In this document: positions 53,861 to 64,000 of the stretch, piece after piece
Position numbering within the stretch: position 1 is the stretch's first letter
Layout: each line of letters starts with the position of its first letter
Origin: Melitaea cinxia
Lineage: Eukaryota > Arthropoda > Insecta > Lepidoptera > Nymphalidae
Length of the DNA: 64,000 bases
NCBI RefSeq assembly: GCF_905220565.1
Contig: NC_059414.1
Span: 5,454,001 to 5,518,000 of the forward strand
Reading direction: 5' to 3'
Program-made: the position numbers and the translations under genes
Notes under the pieces: model-generated
Told to the model about the DNA's origin: nothing
The model's database searches: none
Seen by the model: only the letters and a program-made list of their open reading frames with translations

Positions 53861-56800
53861 ACCCCAAAAAGAAAATCGACACTAAATTAGTTAATGCTAA
53901 CTTCACCGAATCCACTGAATCCACTGAATCCACTGAATCCACCGAATCCACTGAATCCACTGAATCCACTGAATCCACTGAATCCACTGAATCTTTTAAA
54001 AACACTGTATCTAATAAAGCGACTGTATCTTTTAAACCTACTATATCTAAAAGAAACACCGTGTCTCCTAAATCCACTGTATCCTGTAAATCCAATGTGA
54101 GTAATAAAATTACTGTATCCACTAAACCCGCTGTACCTTTAAGTAACAAAACCACTGCGTCTTCCGGAAGTCTGTCCACTGAATCTACTGAAACCGTGCT
54201 TCCTATTAAAAAAGAATTAGATATATTCGAAATTACTTCTGATCCAACAAAAATATTACTTCCACATATTCAAGTACATACTTCTTTATCTAATAAGCCT
54301 CTATCTCTATTAATAGATTCTGGATCCTCAATAAGTCTAATTAAATTTTCTTGCATTCAAAATCTTCCAAAACTTACTCATGAAACCATTAACCTTAAAG
54401 GAATAGATCCCGCAGAAGAATGTACCCAAACAATGGGTCACTTTAATCTTAAATTGTATTTAAATAAATCACTACGCAAACACGTATCCTACAAGTTTCA
54501 CGTAGTAAAAGATATTAACTTGCCATACGATGGAATAATAGGATCAGATATGTTAGACAGTTTTAAATGCGCTATAGATTACAATAAAGACAATCTAAGA
54601 ATAGACAACGAAGATGTTAAACTACAATTTCGCGAACCAACCTATATTATTCCTCCTAGAACAGAAATGATAATTGAATGCTCAGTTAAAAACCCCGAAA
54701 TCAGAGAAGGTTTCATTTTGGATCAGAATATATGTGACAATATATTGATAGCAAACTGCTTAGTTAAAGTTAAAGACAATAATAGAATTAATATATCTGT
54801 TATTAATATATCCGACTCTTTAATTACACTAAATTCTAATCTCGATCTTCCAATCTCTAGTAAACCAAAACTTCTCGGTGTCTCAAAGCCTGCTATTTAT
54901 CCAGTTAATTTCAGTAATAGTAATATTAACACATATAACAGAACTCAGTCCGTTCTAGATCAATTAAGAACTTCTCACCTTAATGAAGAAGAAACTAGCG
55001 CTCTTTATGATTTATGTTCCGAATATTCTGATATATTTCACTTACCTGGAGAAATATTAACATGCACTACTGCAATTAATCACGAAATAAAAACTAACTC
55101 TGATGTTCCTGTACATACCAAATCATATCGCTTCCCCGAAGTACACAAAGAAGAAGTAAGGAAACAAACCGAGATGATGTTAGAACAAGGCATAATAGAA
55201 CCTTCTAACTCTCCTTGGTCATCACCTATTTGGGTAGTCCCAAAGAAACAAGACGCTTCTGGGGAGCAAAAGTGGCGAGTAGTGATAGACTATAGAAAGC
55301 TTAATGACGTCACGATAGGTGACACTTACCCTATACCCCAAATAAATGAGATCCTAGATCAACTCGGAAATAGTAAATACTTTTCTACATTAGATCTCGC
55401 CTCTGGGTTTCACCAGATTCCCATGAATCCAGCTGACGCAGTCAAAACTGCGTTTAATATTCCCAATGGACATTATCAGTTTACTCGAATGCCTTTTGGG
55501 CTAAAAAATGCACCAGCCACTTTCCAGCGGCTAATGAATACTGCACTTTCGGGGCTTCAAGGCATTAGATGTTTTGTGTATTTAGATGATATTGTCATTT
55601 ACTCTCATAATCTACAATCTCAAATAGAAAACCTAAGATTAGTATTTCAGAAGTTACGCAAATTTAATCTCAAACTCCAACCAGATAAGTGCGAGTTTTT
55701 GAGAAGAGAAGTAGGATATCTGGGCCACATTATTACAGAAGAGGGAGTAAAACCCAACCCAGAAAAAATCAAAGCAGTAACAAAATTTCCCATACCAGAA
55801 TCTCCTAAGGACATCAAATCTTTCTTAGGATTAGTCTCGTACTATCGCCGTTTCATTCCAGATTTTTCTAAAATTGCAAAACCTTTAACTACCCTATTAC
55901 GTAAAGATACTCCCTTTAAATGGGAGAACCAACAACAACTTGCTTTTGATTCCTTGAAACATAAATTAACCACTGCTCCTATACTCTGTTATCCAGATTT
56001 TACTAAACCTTTTGTTTTAACATGTGATGCCTCTAACTATTCCATCGCAGCTGTCTTATCTCAGGGTCCAATTGGCAAGGACAAACCAATTGCTTTTGCC
56101 TCGCGCACTTTAAATAAGAGCGAATCTAATTACAGCACGACGGAGAAAGAATTATTGGCCATCATCTTTGGTTGCAAAACCTTCCGTCCATATATATATG
56201 GAAGAAAGTTTCAAATTATCACAGACCATCGTCCTTTAAAATGGTTATTCAATCACAAAGATCCAAGCAGTAAGCTCCAGAGATGGAGACTCAAACTTGA
56301 AGAGTTTGATTATGATATTATTTATCGTAAAGGAAAACTTAATTCTGTAGCCGATGCACTATCACGATATCCTGTAAATCCAGTTTATCCTGAAGATATC
56401 TCAAATCCCAATAATTCCTCTGATTCAAATGATTGTCTCATAGATCTTGAAGGAATAAATCTTAGTCCACAAAGTGGAGATTTAAACCTTGATTTCGATA
56501 GTCTTGATATTCCATCTCCTGAATTATCTTCCCAATTAGATCCACTACTTCTTCCCTCTGCTAATGATCCTCCAACACAAAGCGTAGATATACACGAAAA
56601 GTCTGTTTCCTTGCCTACTGATTATCCTTCAGTTCCTAATCAAAATATTTTACATCCTAATCTTAAAACTACTAATATCCCAGTCGAACAAGAGCATACC
56701 GACCTTAATGACATAAATATTGACCTAGAGTTGTTAAATCCTTCTACTTCTCCTAATACCAACCCTTCTGAAGAAACTGAAAGTATAAAAATATCAAACG

Positions 56801-58368
56801 CAGATTATTCGAAATTCCTGAAAGAAAGTGCTAGTAAAAATATACAATATGACACTAAAATAATTGAACATAATGAATCGTTACTCAAATCTCAATGCAA
56901 AATTATTTTAGTCCCAACATCTATCGACTTAGACGAGTCAAATCCTTACGTTCGAGATATCTTAAATAGTATTGAAAATTCAAATGAAATCATGTATTGC
57001 GAGAAACAGCTTTACTCCTTTAATAAAGTACAATATAAAAATAAAGATACTTACCTGATTTATACGAAAGTTCACCATTTTAACGAAAGCTCTTATTCAG
57101 AGATTTTCCAAACTCTGAAACTAGTAAAAAATCACATATTAGAAGAGAATGGTAATAACATAAATGAAATTGGAATATCTGATTTTAAAAACCCATTTGA
57201 AAGTAATTCATTTATAAAAATTTATAACATCCTTACTTACTTATTTCATAATATTAATATGACCATTCACATATACCATGATAATATAATTTATCCAACT
57301 CCTAGTGAAATAAAAAAGATTTTACGAGAAAATCATGACTTACCAATCGCTGGTCATCTAGGCTCCGTCAGAATGCTTAAAAGAATACAAGAAAGATATT
57401 ATTGGAAAGGTATGAGACAAGATGTTGAGAATTATGTTAAAAGCTGTTCTTTATGTCAAGAGAATAAAGCTCTGAGAAAGGTTAATAGAGCTCCAATGCA
57501 AATAACTACTACCTCCAATGGCCCCTTCCAAAGAATAGCCCTTGATATCGTTGGTCCTCTACCAGAGTCAGGAACGGCAAAACTTAAGTACATAATGACT
57601 CTGCAAGATGATCTCACGAAATACTCTGTAGCGTATCCTCTTCGTAGTGTTTCTGCTGAAGAAACGTGTGACTGTCTTCTACACTTCATTTCATTGTTTG
57701 GTATTCCAAAAACTATTTTGACAGACCAGGGAACAAATTTTACTGCCGACCTTTTCAAAAAGACATGTTCATTCTTAAAAATAAAGCAGTTGTGGTCAAC
57801 ACCCTATCATCCACAGACACAAGGAGCATTAGAAAGGTCACATTCTACTCTTAAGGAATATCTAAAATCTTATATTAATGAAAACCAGGACAATTGGCCT
57901 CGTTATGTTTTTACAGCCATGCTAGCCTACAATACCGCTGTACATTGCACAACGCATTATACACCGTATGAATTGCTTTTTGGGCACAAAGCCTTCATTC
58001 CAGATTCAATTTATGATAAAGAACCATATATTACTTATCCGGACTACGTTAAAATGCTCCAACACCGACTTAAGTTTTCTCGTGAAAAAGCTTTCGAATA
58101 TATTCAAAGATCTAAAGAATCCTCTAAAACTTATTATGATCATAAATCTAGAAAGATTCAGTATAAAGTAGGCGATTATGTTTATCTCAAGAATCATCTG
58201 CGACTTCGAAAAGCCTTGTCACCTATTTGGAAAGGTCCATTTAAAGTTGTTAAAGTCCATGGAAATAATACTCTTTCTCTGTTGATAAATAGACGCCACG
58301 TCAAACATCATTTTGACGAATTAAAATTAGCAGAAAATATTGAAACTTCTTCTAATTCTCCTTTGTAA
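53821..58368 (+). CDS. pol: Pol polyprotein (protease, RT, RNase H, integrase)
   Basis: 1515 codons open in the -1 frame. Numbering from 53854 as residue 1: a Thr/Glu/Ser and Thr/Val/Ser repeat region (18-92), aspartic protease with LLIDSGSS (D155), reverse transcriptase with LDLASGFHQI and the YLDD box at 576-579, RNase H with TCDAS (D725) and a TDHRPL block, then an unusually long insert of about 310 residues. Integrase follows: HHCC zinc finger with CSLC at 1198-1201, catalytic triad D1231, D1291, E1327 (spacing 35), and a C-terminal GPF/Y-like module (WKGPFKVV). All key residues are present. There is no ATG at the frame start, consistent with expression as a Gag-Pol frameshift product. 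The insert between RNase H and integrase may be a degenerate macro-like fold (inference). Confidence 0.95.
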   Translation, partial: KKLSNVSRWCRVRHPKKKIDTKLVNANFTESTESTESTESTESTESTESTESTESTESFKNTVSNKATVSFKPTISKRNTVSPKSTVSCKSNVSNKITVSTKPAVPLSNKTTASSGSLSTESTETVLPIKKELDIFEITSDPTKILLPHIQVHTSLSNKPLSLLIDSGSSISLIKFSCIQNLPKLTHETINLKGIDPAEECTQTMGHFNLKLYLNKSLRKHVSYKFHVVKDINLPYDGIIGSDMLDSFKCAIDYNKDNLRIDNEDVKLQFREPTYIIPPRTEMIIECSVKNPEIREGFILDQNICDNILIANCLVKVKDNNRINISVINISDSLITLNSNLDLPISSKPKLLGVSKPAIYPVNFSNSNINTYNRTQSVLDQLRTSHLNEEETSALYDLCSEYSDIFHLPGEILTCTTAINHEIKTNSDVPVHTKSYRFPEVHKEEVRKQTEMMLEQGIIEPSNSPWSSPIWVVPKKQDASGEQKWRVVIDYRKLNDVTIGDTYPIPQINEILDQLGNSKYFSTLDLASGFHQIPMNPADAVKTAFNIPNGHYQFTRMPFGLKNAPATFQRLMNTALSGLQGIRCFVYLDDIVIYSHNLQSQIENLRLVFQKLRKFNLKLQPDKCEFLRREVGYLGHIITEEGVKPNPEKIKAVTKFPIPESPKDIKSFLGLVSYYRRFIPDFSKIAKPLTTLLRKDTPFKWENQQQLAFDSLKHKLTTAPILCYPDFTKPFVLTCDASNYSIAAVLSQGPIGKDKPIAFASRTLNKSESNYSTTEKELLAIIFGCKTFRPYIYGRKFQIITDHRPLKWLFNHKDPSSKLQRWRLKLEEFDYDIIYRKGKLNSVADALSRYPVNPVYPEDISNPNNSSDSNDCLIDLEGINLSPQSGDLNLDFDSLDIPSPELSSQLDPLLLPSANDPPTQSVDIHEKSVSLPTDYPSVPNQNILHPNLKTTNIPVEQEHTDLNDINIDLELLNPSTSPNTNPSEETESIKISNADYSKFLKESASKNIQYDTKIIEHNESLLKSQCKIILVPTSIDLDESNPYVRDILNSIENSNEIMYCEKQLYSFNKVQYKNKDTYLIYTKVHHFNESSYSEIFQTLKLVKNHILEENGNNINEIGISDFKNPFESNSFIKIYNILTYLFHNINMTIHIYHDNIIYPTPSEIKKILRENHDLPIAGHLGSVRMLKRIQERYYWKGMRQDVENYVKSCSLCQENKALRKVNRAPMQITTTSNGPFQRIALDIVGPLPESGTAKLKYIMTLQDDLTKYSVAYPLRSVSAEETCDCLLHFISLFGIPKTILTDQGTNFTADLFKKTCSFLKIKQLWSTPYHPQTQGALERSHSTLKEYLKSYINENQDNWPRYVFTAMLAYNTAVHCTTHYTPYELLFGHKAFIPDSIYDKEPYITYPDYVKMLQHRLKFSREKAFEYIQRSKESSKTYYDHKSRKIQYKVGDYVYLKNHLRLRKALSPIWKGPFKVVKVHGNNTLSLLINRRHVKHHFDELKLAENIETSSNSPL
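53905..53994 (+). repeat. Ten 9-bp repeats encoding Thr-Glu-Ser
   Basis: Units ACYGAATCC/T, ten in a row and in frame with Pol, differing only at third codon positions. The antisense strand is also open here, which explains a spurious Asp-Ser-Val reading frame. Confidence 0.95.
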
Positions 58369-58461
58369 TTCTATTTTATTATGTTATACTTATAACTTTA
58401 TACAATCATTTATTATTTTATTAGATTAGATTATAAGATTATTATTTCCATTTCATTCCAG
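58369..58461 (+). promoter_or_regulatory. pol-env spacer with splice acceptor
   Basis: The pyrimidine-rich TTTCCATTTCATTCCAG ends at 58461. It is the likely 3' splice site for the subgenomic env transcript. The env frame has no ATG between its opening (58430) and the conserved part, so splicing would be needed to supply a start. Confidence 0.7.
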
Positions 58462-60319
58462 TTATATCATTTGCTGGTACCCACACGCGTCAGCAACACC
58501 AAGCTTCGTCCACCCGATCTCTTCCAGTCCCGGCATCTATTTTGATTATGTAGGCAAGTTGAAAATTAATAATGGCCATCTCAGCGTATTGATGCCAATT
58601 AACATATCAAACATCAAACTGCACATAGAAAACATTTTGTCCGTTTTAGTTACCGTTAGACATCTCTGTCAACAAACAGATGCTCTTGATAACTCGGAAT
58701 GCTACAATATGCTTAATCCTCTAACCACACGGTACCATGATATCAATAAGCAATATTCCTCTATTTCTCACTTATTGGACGACAAAATAAAACGTGGCGC
58801 ATGGATTGGTGGTATGGGTACAATTTTCAAGCAGATTTTTGGTACTTTAGATCAAAATGACGCTGTAAAATATGACAATGCAATAAATACAATACAAAAT
58901 AATAATAAAGAATTAACTTCATTAGTTAAACAGAATATTCTTGTCACATCGTCGGTAATCTCTTCTTATAATTATTCTCTTCATAAACTTAAAACTAATG
59001 AAGATAGTTTATTCAATGCCATTGACAAGCTCTCTTTATCAATGAAAAATGTGTCTGCTAATTTAAATAAATTAATTTTAACCTCAGAAATAAATTCTAT
59101 TTTAAGTAATTTAGAAACTTCAATCCTTAACTTATCGTTTCAATTAGAAGATTTAATTAATGCTATTCTCTTTTGTAATATGAATACTCTGCATCCGTCT
59201 ATCATAACACCGAGACAATTATTTCAAGAGCTTGTCGATAACTATAGGCATTTGCCTAACAATATGAAAATAGCGGTAAGTTTAGATTTAAGTTCAATAT
59301 ACTCTATTATAAATATGTCTAAGTTAATTTGTTACTATCTTAATTTTAAGGTTGTATTTGTATTACAAATTCCGCTAGTTGCCCCTCAGGAATTCTATCT
59401 ATATCATAATATTCCATTGCCCGTGCCTCACGACTCAAATAAGCCAGACTCTTTCACCATGATAATACCGGAGAATAAGTACACAGCGATTACTAAAGAT
59501 AAACTTCAATACACCAGTATTGACTCTCTTGAAGGATGTAAAAACTACAATTTCCAGAGTTTCATATGTAATATTATGAACGTCTTCTCAGTAAACGCCA
59601 ACCCGTCATGTGAAAGTGAGATACTCTCCAAAGTGATTACAAAACTACCAGTGCAGTGTAAAACAAAATTTCTAAATGGTAATTTGGATATTTGGAAACC
59701 ACTAACAAATAATCGATGGTTATTCGTGCAATCTCTACCTACCAAACTGTCTATAGACTGTGTTAACTCCGAGTTGGTGGAAGAAAATATTAAGAGTGTC
59801 GGTATAGTTACGCTAACTAAATATTGTACAGCTTATTGTAAGAATACGAAATTGTATGCAAATAATAATGTTTTAAATATTAGTTCACCATTGATGAGTT
59901 TCTCTAATTTTAATTTAATCAATGACACATGTTGTAATTTAAATAAATATAAAGAAACCTTTGATAATGTGCCTCCTATTAACTTGCAAAATATAGATTC
60001 AGAAAATTTTAACTTTAACTATAACAAAATAGTGAATTCAATTATTAATGATTTGAATAAATTAAAAAATGAACCGCATATTATTAAATATGGGGCCCAT
60101 TATTCCATTGTCACTGTACTAATTATTTTAGCTATAGTATGTTTTGTTATTTTCAAATTGTATACTAAATTGTATAAATCTGGCAGCAGCCCTACTATCT
60201 CTAACTCTCCTCTTCCTACAATATCTAATCCTCCAATTGAAGAAAACGAAGAAGACAGACATACTGACAACGCCGTTTCTAATTCAATTCCCTTTGCTAA
60301 GCTAAGAACACATCTTTAA
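58462..60319 (+). CDS. env: Env-like fusion protein
   Basis: Third frame of the element, conserved part about 586 codons from 58559 to the stop at 60317-60319. Envelope-type membrane protein resembling the F-type fusion proteins shared by errantiviruses and baculoviruses. Seen directly (numbering from 58559 as 1): a basic KIKR cleavage site at 76-79 followed by a glycine-rich, hydrophobic fusion-peptide-like stretch, a helical heptad-like region (about 100-200), many cysteines and N-glycosylation sites in the second half, a hydrophobic membrane anchor at about 513-535 and a short cytoplasmic tail. No in-frame ATG precedes the conserved region. Donor 52577 and acceptor 58462 are phase-compatible and would place a hydrophobic leader from the ATG at 52540 in front. 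No stop or frameshift was seen. Confidence 0.9.
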
Positions 60320-60400
60320 ACCATTTCATTAATAATTTTACATAAGTATTAACAATAAACTTCTTTAAAATATGAAGTTTATTTCTTTTAAGGGGGGAGA
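60320..60400 (+). other. 3' untranslated region and polypurine tract
   Basis: AAGGGGGGAGA at 60390-60400 directly abuts the 3' LTR and is the expected primer site for plus-strand synthesis. Confidence 0.9.
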
Positions 60401-60675
60401 TGTTATACCCGGGTTATGTAAGAGGAATTGCTGAGTCCTGTGACGCTACCGCGTCAGCAATATTGTCATATGATCATTGTTAGAACCTTTGGTAGTCAGT
60501 CTAATCCCATATCCCGAAGGCATCGGCTGCCTAAAGATTAAATAATATTCCAATTCTAAATCCTATTCTAGTTCTAGTGAATAAATATAGTTAATGTGAA
60601 TAAATATAATAAACTTTTAATAAATATTAATAAATAGTTTTTTTTAAAAACTAAAATACTATATGCGTTATAACA
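60401..60675 (+). repeat. 3' LTR
   Basis: 275 bp, identical by eye to the 5' LTR, including the T8A5 tract. Confidence 0.95.
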
Positions 60676-60679
60676 GTAC
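60676..60679. repeat. 4-bp target-site duplication, right
   Basis: GTAC, matching 51940-51943. Confidence 0.85.
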
Positions 60680-60994
60680 GTTATATCGAAGTATTTTCAC
60701 TTCCTGCACACAAACTCAATACAATACCAACATGACTAATAAGGTAGTACGGCTATCATCATACCATATAAATAAACTGTAACTGTATACCCGTATGTTC
60801 AACACGAACAATAAATACAAATATGGATGCAACTATGACATCGAGTGTCTAAATCAATTATTTTTATTAGCCATTCAGCTTTATGCAACTTTTAATTTGT
60901 AGGCTTTATCGTGTCAATTATTATCATAATTATTGTTGTGCTTATAAAATAAAAATTAACAAATAGATGTGAGTAATATCTGCTGTGTGGTTAG
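60680..60994. other. AT-rich flank, nothing recognised
   Basis: No supported feature. Confidence 0.45.
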
Positions 60995-61315
60995 GGCAGT
61001 AAAGAATATAGCTACCCCCTCTCTTCCCGTGGGTGTCGTAAAAAGCGACTAAGAGATAACACAGTTCCACTACCACCTTGGAACTTAAAAAGTCGACCGA
61101 TGGCGGCATAACCACCCAACTTCTGGCTTTGAAATACACGGGCCGAAGACGACCAGCAGCGTCGTCGGTGCGACAAAGCCTGCCCTGCGGTCACCAACCC
61201 GCCTGCCGAGCTTGGTGGCAATGGGTAACACACATGAGTTCACGCCATTTTTGTCGCTAACTTGTGGAGGCCCATGTCCAGCAGTGGACTGCGATAGGCT
61301 GAACTGTGTGAAGTA
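60995..61315 (+). mobile_element. Non-autonomous retroelement with RTE-like tail
   Basis: GC-richer block beginning TAGCTACCCCCTCTCTTCCCG, with AACACAGTTCCACTACCACC and CGGTCACCAACCCGCCTGCC, ending GGAGGCCCATGTCCAGCAGTGGACTGCGATAGGCTGAA. The last 40 bases match the RTE copy at 13943-13980 almost exactly. No long reading frame; the frames on either strand are short and unrelated to known proteins. Confidence 0.75.
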
Positions 61316-62264
61316 TGAGTAACATCGTCACGTTTTTTTTCGGATTTTTAGGTCACCTTTCAGCTTTTTATTTATTAGAAAAAGCAAATGGCTGCTTGCG
61401 TTCTTAAAGATAACTGACTGACTGAGAGATTTTCTAGACTTTATAAAAATATAATTTAACATACGAAAATAGCGATACACATACTACAAATATATTTTAA
61501 AATATATTTCTCACTATTCGTGTAATTAGTGTTATGAAACATTGTAATTTTTGACTATACAATATTCATTCAATGATTATTAAAACAGTCTTTGATTATT
61601 ACAATAACAAAAGCTCGAATTATAGCTCGATATTCTGAACGCATGCAATATTTATTATGTTCGGTTTCGATTGTTGTGATTTTTATAACTGGGCAATAAA
61701 TAATTAATTAATTAACTTCGTTGTAACGTGGTTTTAAACTGTAAATCTGATTCCATTAATTTTTTGTAACATAAACGGAATTTAATTGTGTAGTATTGAA
61801 CAATGGCATATAATTATTATGAACCTATTTACATATATAATAATGCTTCACAGATATACGGCACGTAATGGGAAAAAAGAAAAACAACAAACTGAAGTGA
61901 TGTTTGGGATACCGATGTAATCAGTGGAAGGATAGGGTTACCAAATATTTACCTGCCGTTTTTTTCACATTTTTATTATTACGATCGTAAAAGTAACCGT
62001 CAAAAAATTGGAAGAGTGAGCTTTGTTGTACCGCAATAAGAATTTTGTGTATTCGAAATACTATTTGTACACTCCTACGTGTCATCCACTGTCTAGATAG
62101 GGCAATATTGTCTACATTGGTGGTCATTATTGTATTCATATTAGGAGCTAAATTGCCGTGTAGATATTGCCTTGTTTACTTGTCCAAAGCAATACACTCC
62201 ATATTTACATATGTCAAAGTACACAAACGTACAGTGACCGTCGACATTTAAGTTAAATATATAC
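61316..62264. other. AT-rich DNA, nothing recognised
   Basis: No supported feature. Confidence 0.45.
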
Positions 62265-63440
62265 TTTACTAGCTGTGCCCGCGGCTTCGCCCGCGTAGAA
62301 ATCAGTGTGTCACAAAGTTTTCCCAGCAAACTTCCAGTGAAACTATTATCGAAATCGGCTTAGCCGTTCCGTAAACCTTTCTCTCCAAGCCCTCTCTCCA
62401 TTGGTGAAATCGCATGAAAATCCGTTCAGTAGATTTTGAAGGAATCTTTCACATATACTTTTGAGGACTTTGTTTTATAATACACTAACTGTCGCCTGCG
62501 ACTACGTCCGCGTGGTTATGAAGATATGCATTACTATTAAGATGTTTAACGCAAATTATTTTTTTATTTCAGTCACTTGAAATACTTATCAAACTGAGTA
62601 ACTTTTTAAAAGGCACAATTTAGTATAATTTAATAGTTATTTTTATAAAACCTCTCTATACACCACATTTTTAGTTTTATTTTCAGGCTGTATATGTTTC
62701 ATACAAACTATCAACCCTAATTAAACCCTCTTAGCGGTGGAATATCGCAAAATCTGTTCTTAGCGGACGTCAACTAACTATAATCTACCTCCCTGCCTCA
62801 TCTTTGTCCATCCTGGATGGATGGACCATCCAGCGGTTATTAAGTTCTCGTGATGAGTGAGTCAGTGACCTTTCTCTTATATATATATATAGATTACGAT
62901 GTATTATTTGGACACCTTCTCGCTATCTATAGAGCATACATTTTAAATTTCTTTTACTCCTAAAACATAGGACTTTCATACAAACTTCCAACCCCCCGTT
63001 TTATCCCCTTAGGGGTCGAGTTTCGTAAAATCCGTTCTTAGCGGATCTCTACGCCCTATAAGGAGCCTTCCTGCCAAATTTCAAGTTTGTAGGTGTTATA
63101 GTTTCGGAGATTTCGTGATTTGTGAGTCAACGTACCATCCCCTGTTTTAACCCCAAAAAGGAGTTGATTTCTAAAGATACATTATTTGAACACTTTCTCA
63201 CCATCTATAGAGCATACATTTTAAATTTCAAATCTCGTACTTCAAAAACATAGGACTTTCATACAAACTTCCAACCCCCGTTTCACCCCCTTAGGGGTCG
63301 AGTTTCGTAAAATCCGTTCTTAGCGGATGTCTACGTCCTATAAGGAGCCTACCTGCCAAATTTCAAGTTTGTAGGTGTTATAGTTTCGGAGATTTCGTGA
63401 TGAGTGAGTGAACTTTCGCTTTTATATATATTATAGATAT
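62265..63440 (+). repeat. Compound interspersed repeat with three internal subunits
   Basis: Starts ACTAGCTGTGCCCGCGGCTTCGCCCGCGTAG. Subunits of about 240 bp begin near 62660, 62930 and 63180. Each has CATACAAAC..CAACCC, a CTTAG.GGT block, AAAATC.GTTCTTAGCGGA and an end CGTGATGAGTGAGT or a variant of it. The last two are nearly identical; the first is diverged. Ends near TATATATATTATAGAT. Confidence 0.8.
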
Positions 63441-64000
63441 ACGCCGCCAATCATATATTGCTGTAATATTTAGTCCGCCATTCAAGTACAAAAATAATTC
63501 TGGCTTCCAGAGAAGTAAATTTCACAAACTTAGTTTCAAGATATTTAACTTTTATACGAAACTCAAAAATACCGCTAGACAATTACGAAGCAACATCAAA
63601 TTTGTTACAGTCAGATGGACACCAACAAAGGGACCACCATAACATTTGAAAGGGACTGATATCAAGGAAACTCTTATTAGCTCTCGAGTTAAATGAAAAC
63701 CGAATAAAAGAAGGGAGGATAAGGAGATATTCTCAAAAGCTTTGTAAACCGACAACCATGACACTTAACACACGCCTTCTGTCTGACCTTCATCTACATA
63801 CAGATAACAAAAGGTCGTGTCATACCAGAGGAACGATATGAATAAATGTGTACATTAAATCAGGATAAAATTGAATGGGAATATCAGCAAATTTAACAAA
63901 TTGAAACGTAAGTCAGTAGATACAAAATAACATGAAAAAAAGTTTAGTCATACATACATATACAACTGTACATATGTTATTAAAATAATGCCATATTTAT
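63441..64000. other. AT-rich DNA, nothing recognised
   Basis: A minus-strand frame at 63552-63764 has no recognisable content and is not called. Confidence 0.45.

Larger units (their letters stand above)
51944..60675 (+). mobile_element. Complete env-bearing Ty3/gypsy element (errantivirus type)
   Basis: 8732 bp: 275-bp LTR, primer-binding site, leader, gag, pol, env, polypurine tract, 275-bp LTR. The LTRs begin TGTTATA and end TATAACA and are identical by eye over their full length, so the insertion is young. Gag, Pol and Env frames have no internal stop. Domain order PR-RT-RNaseH-IN, a third frame with a furin-like site and a C-terminal transmembrane segment, and the 4-bp target duplication place it with insect errantiviruses. 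It is sense to the window and antisense to the cadherin gene. Confidence 0.95.

Noticed and set aside
53769..54179. Antisense reading frame rich in Asp-Ser-Val
   Set aside because: It is the complement of the 9-bp Thr-Glu-Ser repeat in Pol; openness follows from the period of three.
57456..57758. 100-codon minus-strand frame in pol
   Set aside because: Antisense of the integrase core; no independent support.
61012..61260. Overlapping frames on both strands in the GC-richer block
   Set aside because: The block is a dispersed non-autonomous element; the frames have no shared protein motif.

Overview
This is an AT-rich insect nuclear window, almost certainly lepidopteran. The evidence is long introns with GT..AG exons, an insect neural-cadherin gene, RTE-clade and other non-LTR fragments, tRNA-derived SINEs and many short interspersed repeats of the kind found in butterfly and moth genomes. 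Nothing bacterial is present.

Layout. (1) 1.2-12.4 kb, minus strand: eleven well-supported exons plus one candidate exon of a classical insect neural cadherin, best matching the short CadN2 paralogue. All internal splice phases agree. The 3' part of the gene (EGF, LamG, transmembrane and cytoplasmic parts) lies left of base 1. No further cadherin-repeat exon is recognisable to the right. (2) 12.5-14.1 kb: a 5'-truncated RTE retrotransposon with an intact C-terminal reverse transcriptase reading frame, inserted into an older repeat. (3) 14-22 kb: SINE and LINE tails and featureless AT-rich DNA. (4) 22.3-28.15 kb: the most striking structure, 19 virtually identical tRNA-like genes in a 311-bp repeat arranged as two divergent arms (7 on minus, 12 on plus). 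The block is bounded by a 14-bp direct repeat. (5) 28-52 kb: mostly unannotatable AT-rich DNA with scattered SINE, LINE and short repeat copies. (6) 51.94-60.68 kb: a complete Ty3/gypsy element of errantivirus (env-bearing) type, with two LTRs identical by eye, a 4-bp target duplication, gag, pol and env. Signals are visible for -1 frameshifting (gag to pol) and for splicing (env). (7) 60.7-64 kb: more repeats, including an element whose tail matches the RTE 3' end.

Functionally there is one host protein gene (homophilic neuronal adhesion), one tRNA-like Pol III array of doubtful translational use, and one apparently young and intact LTR element. Many of the minor repeats probably depended on RTE machinery, because they share its 3' tail. 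If the cadherin gene's 5' exons lie further right, the array and the LTR element sit inside its introns; the window cannot prove this. Repeat family names are given only generically because they rest on recognition by eye.
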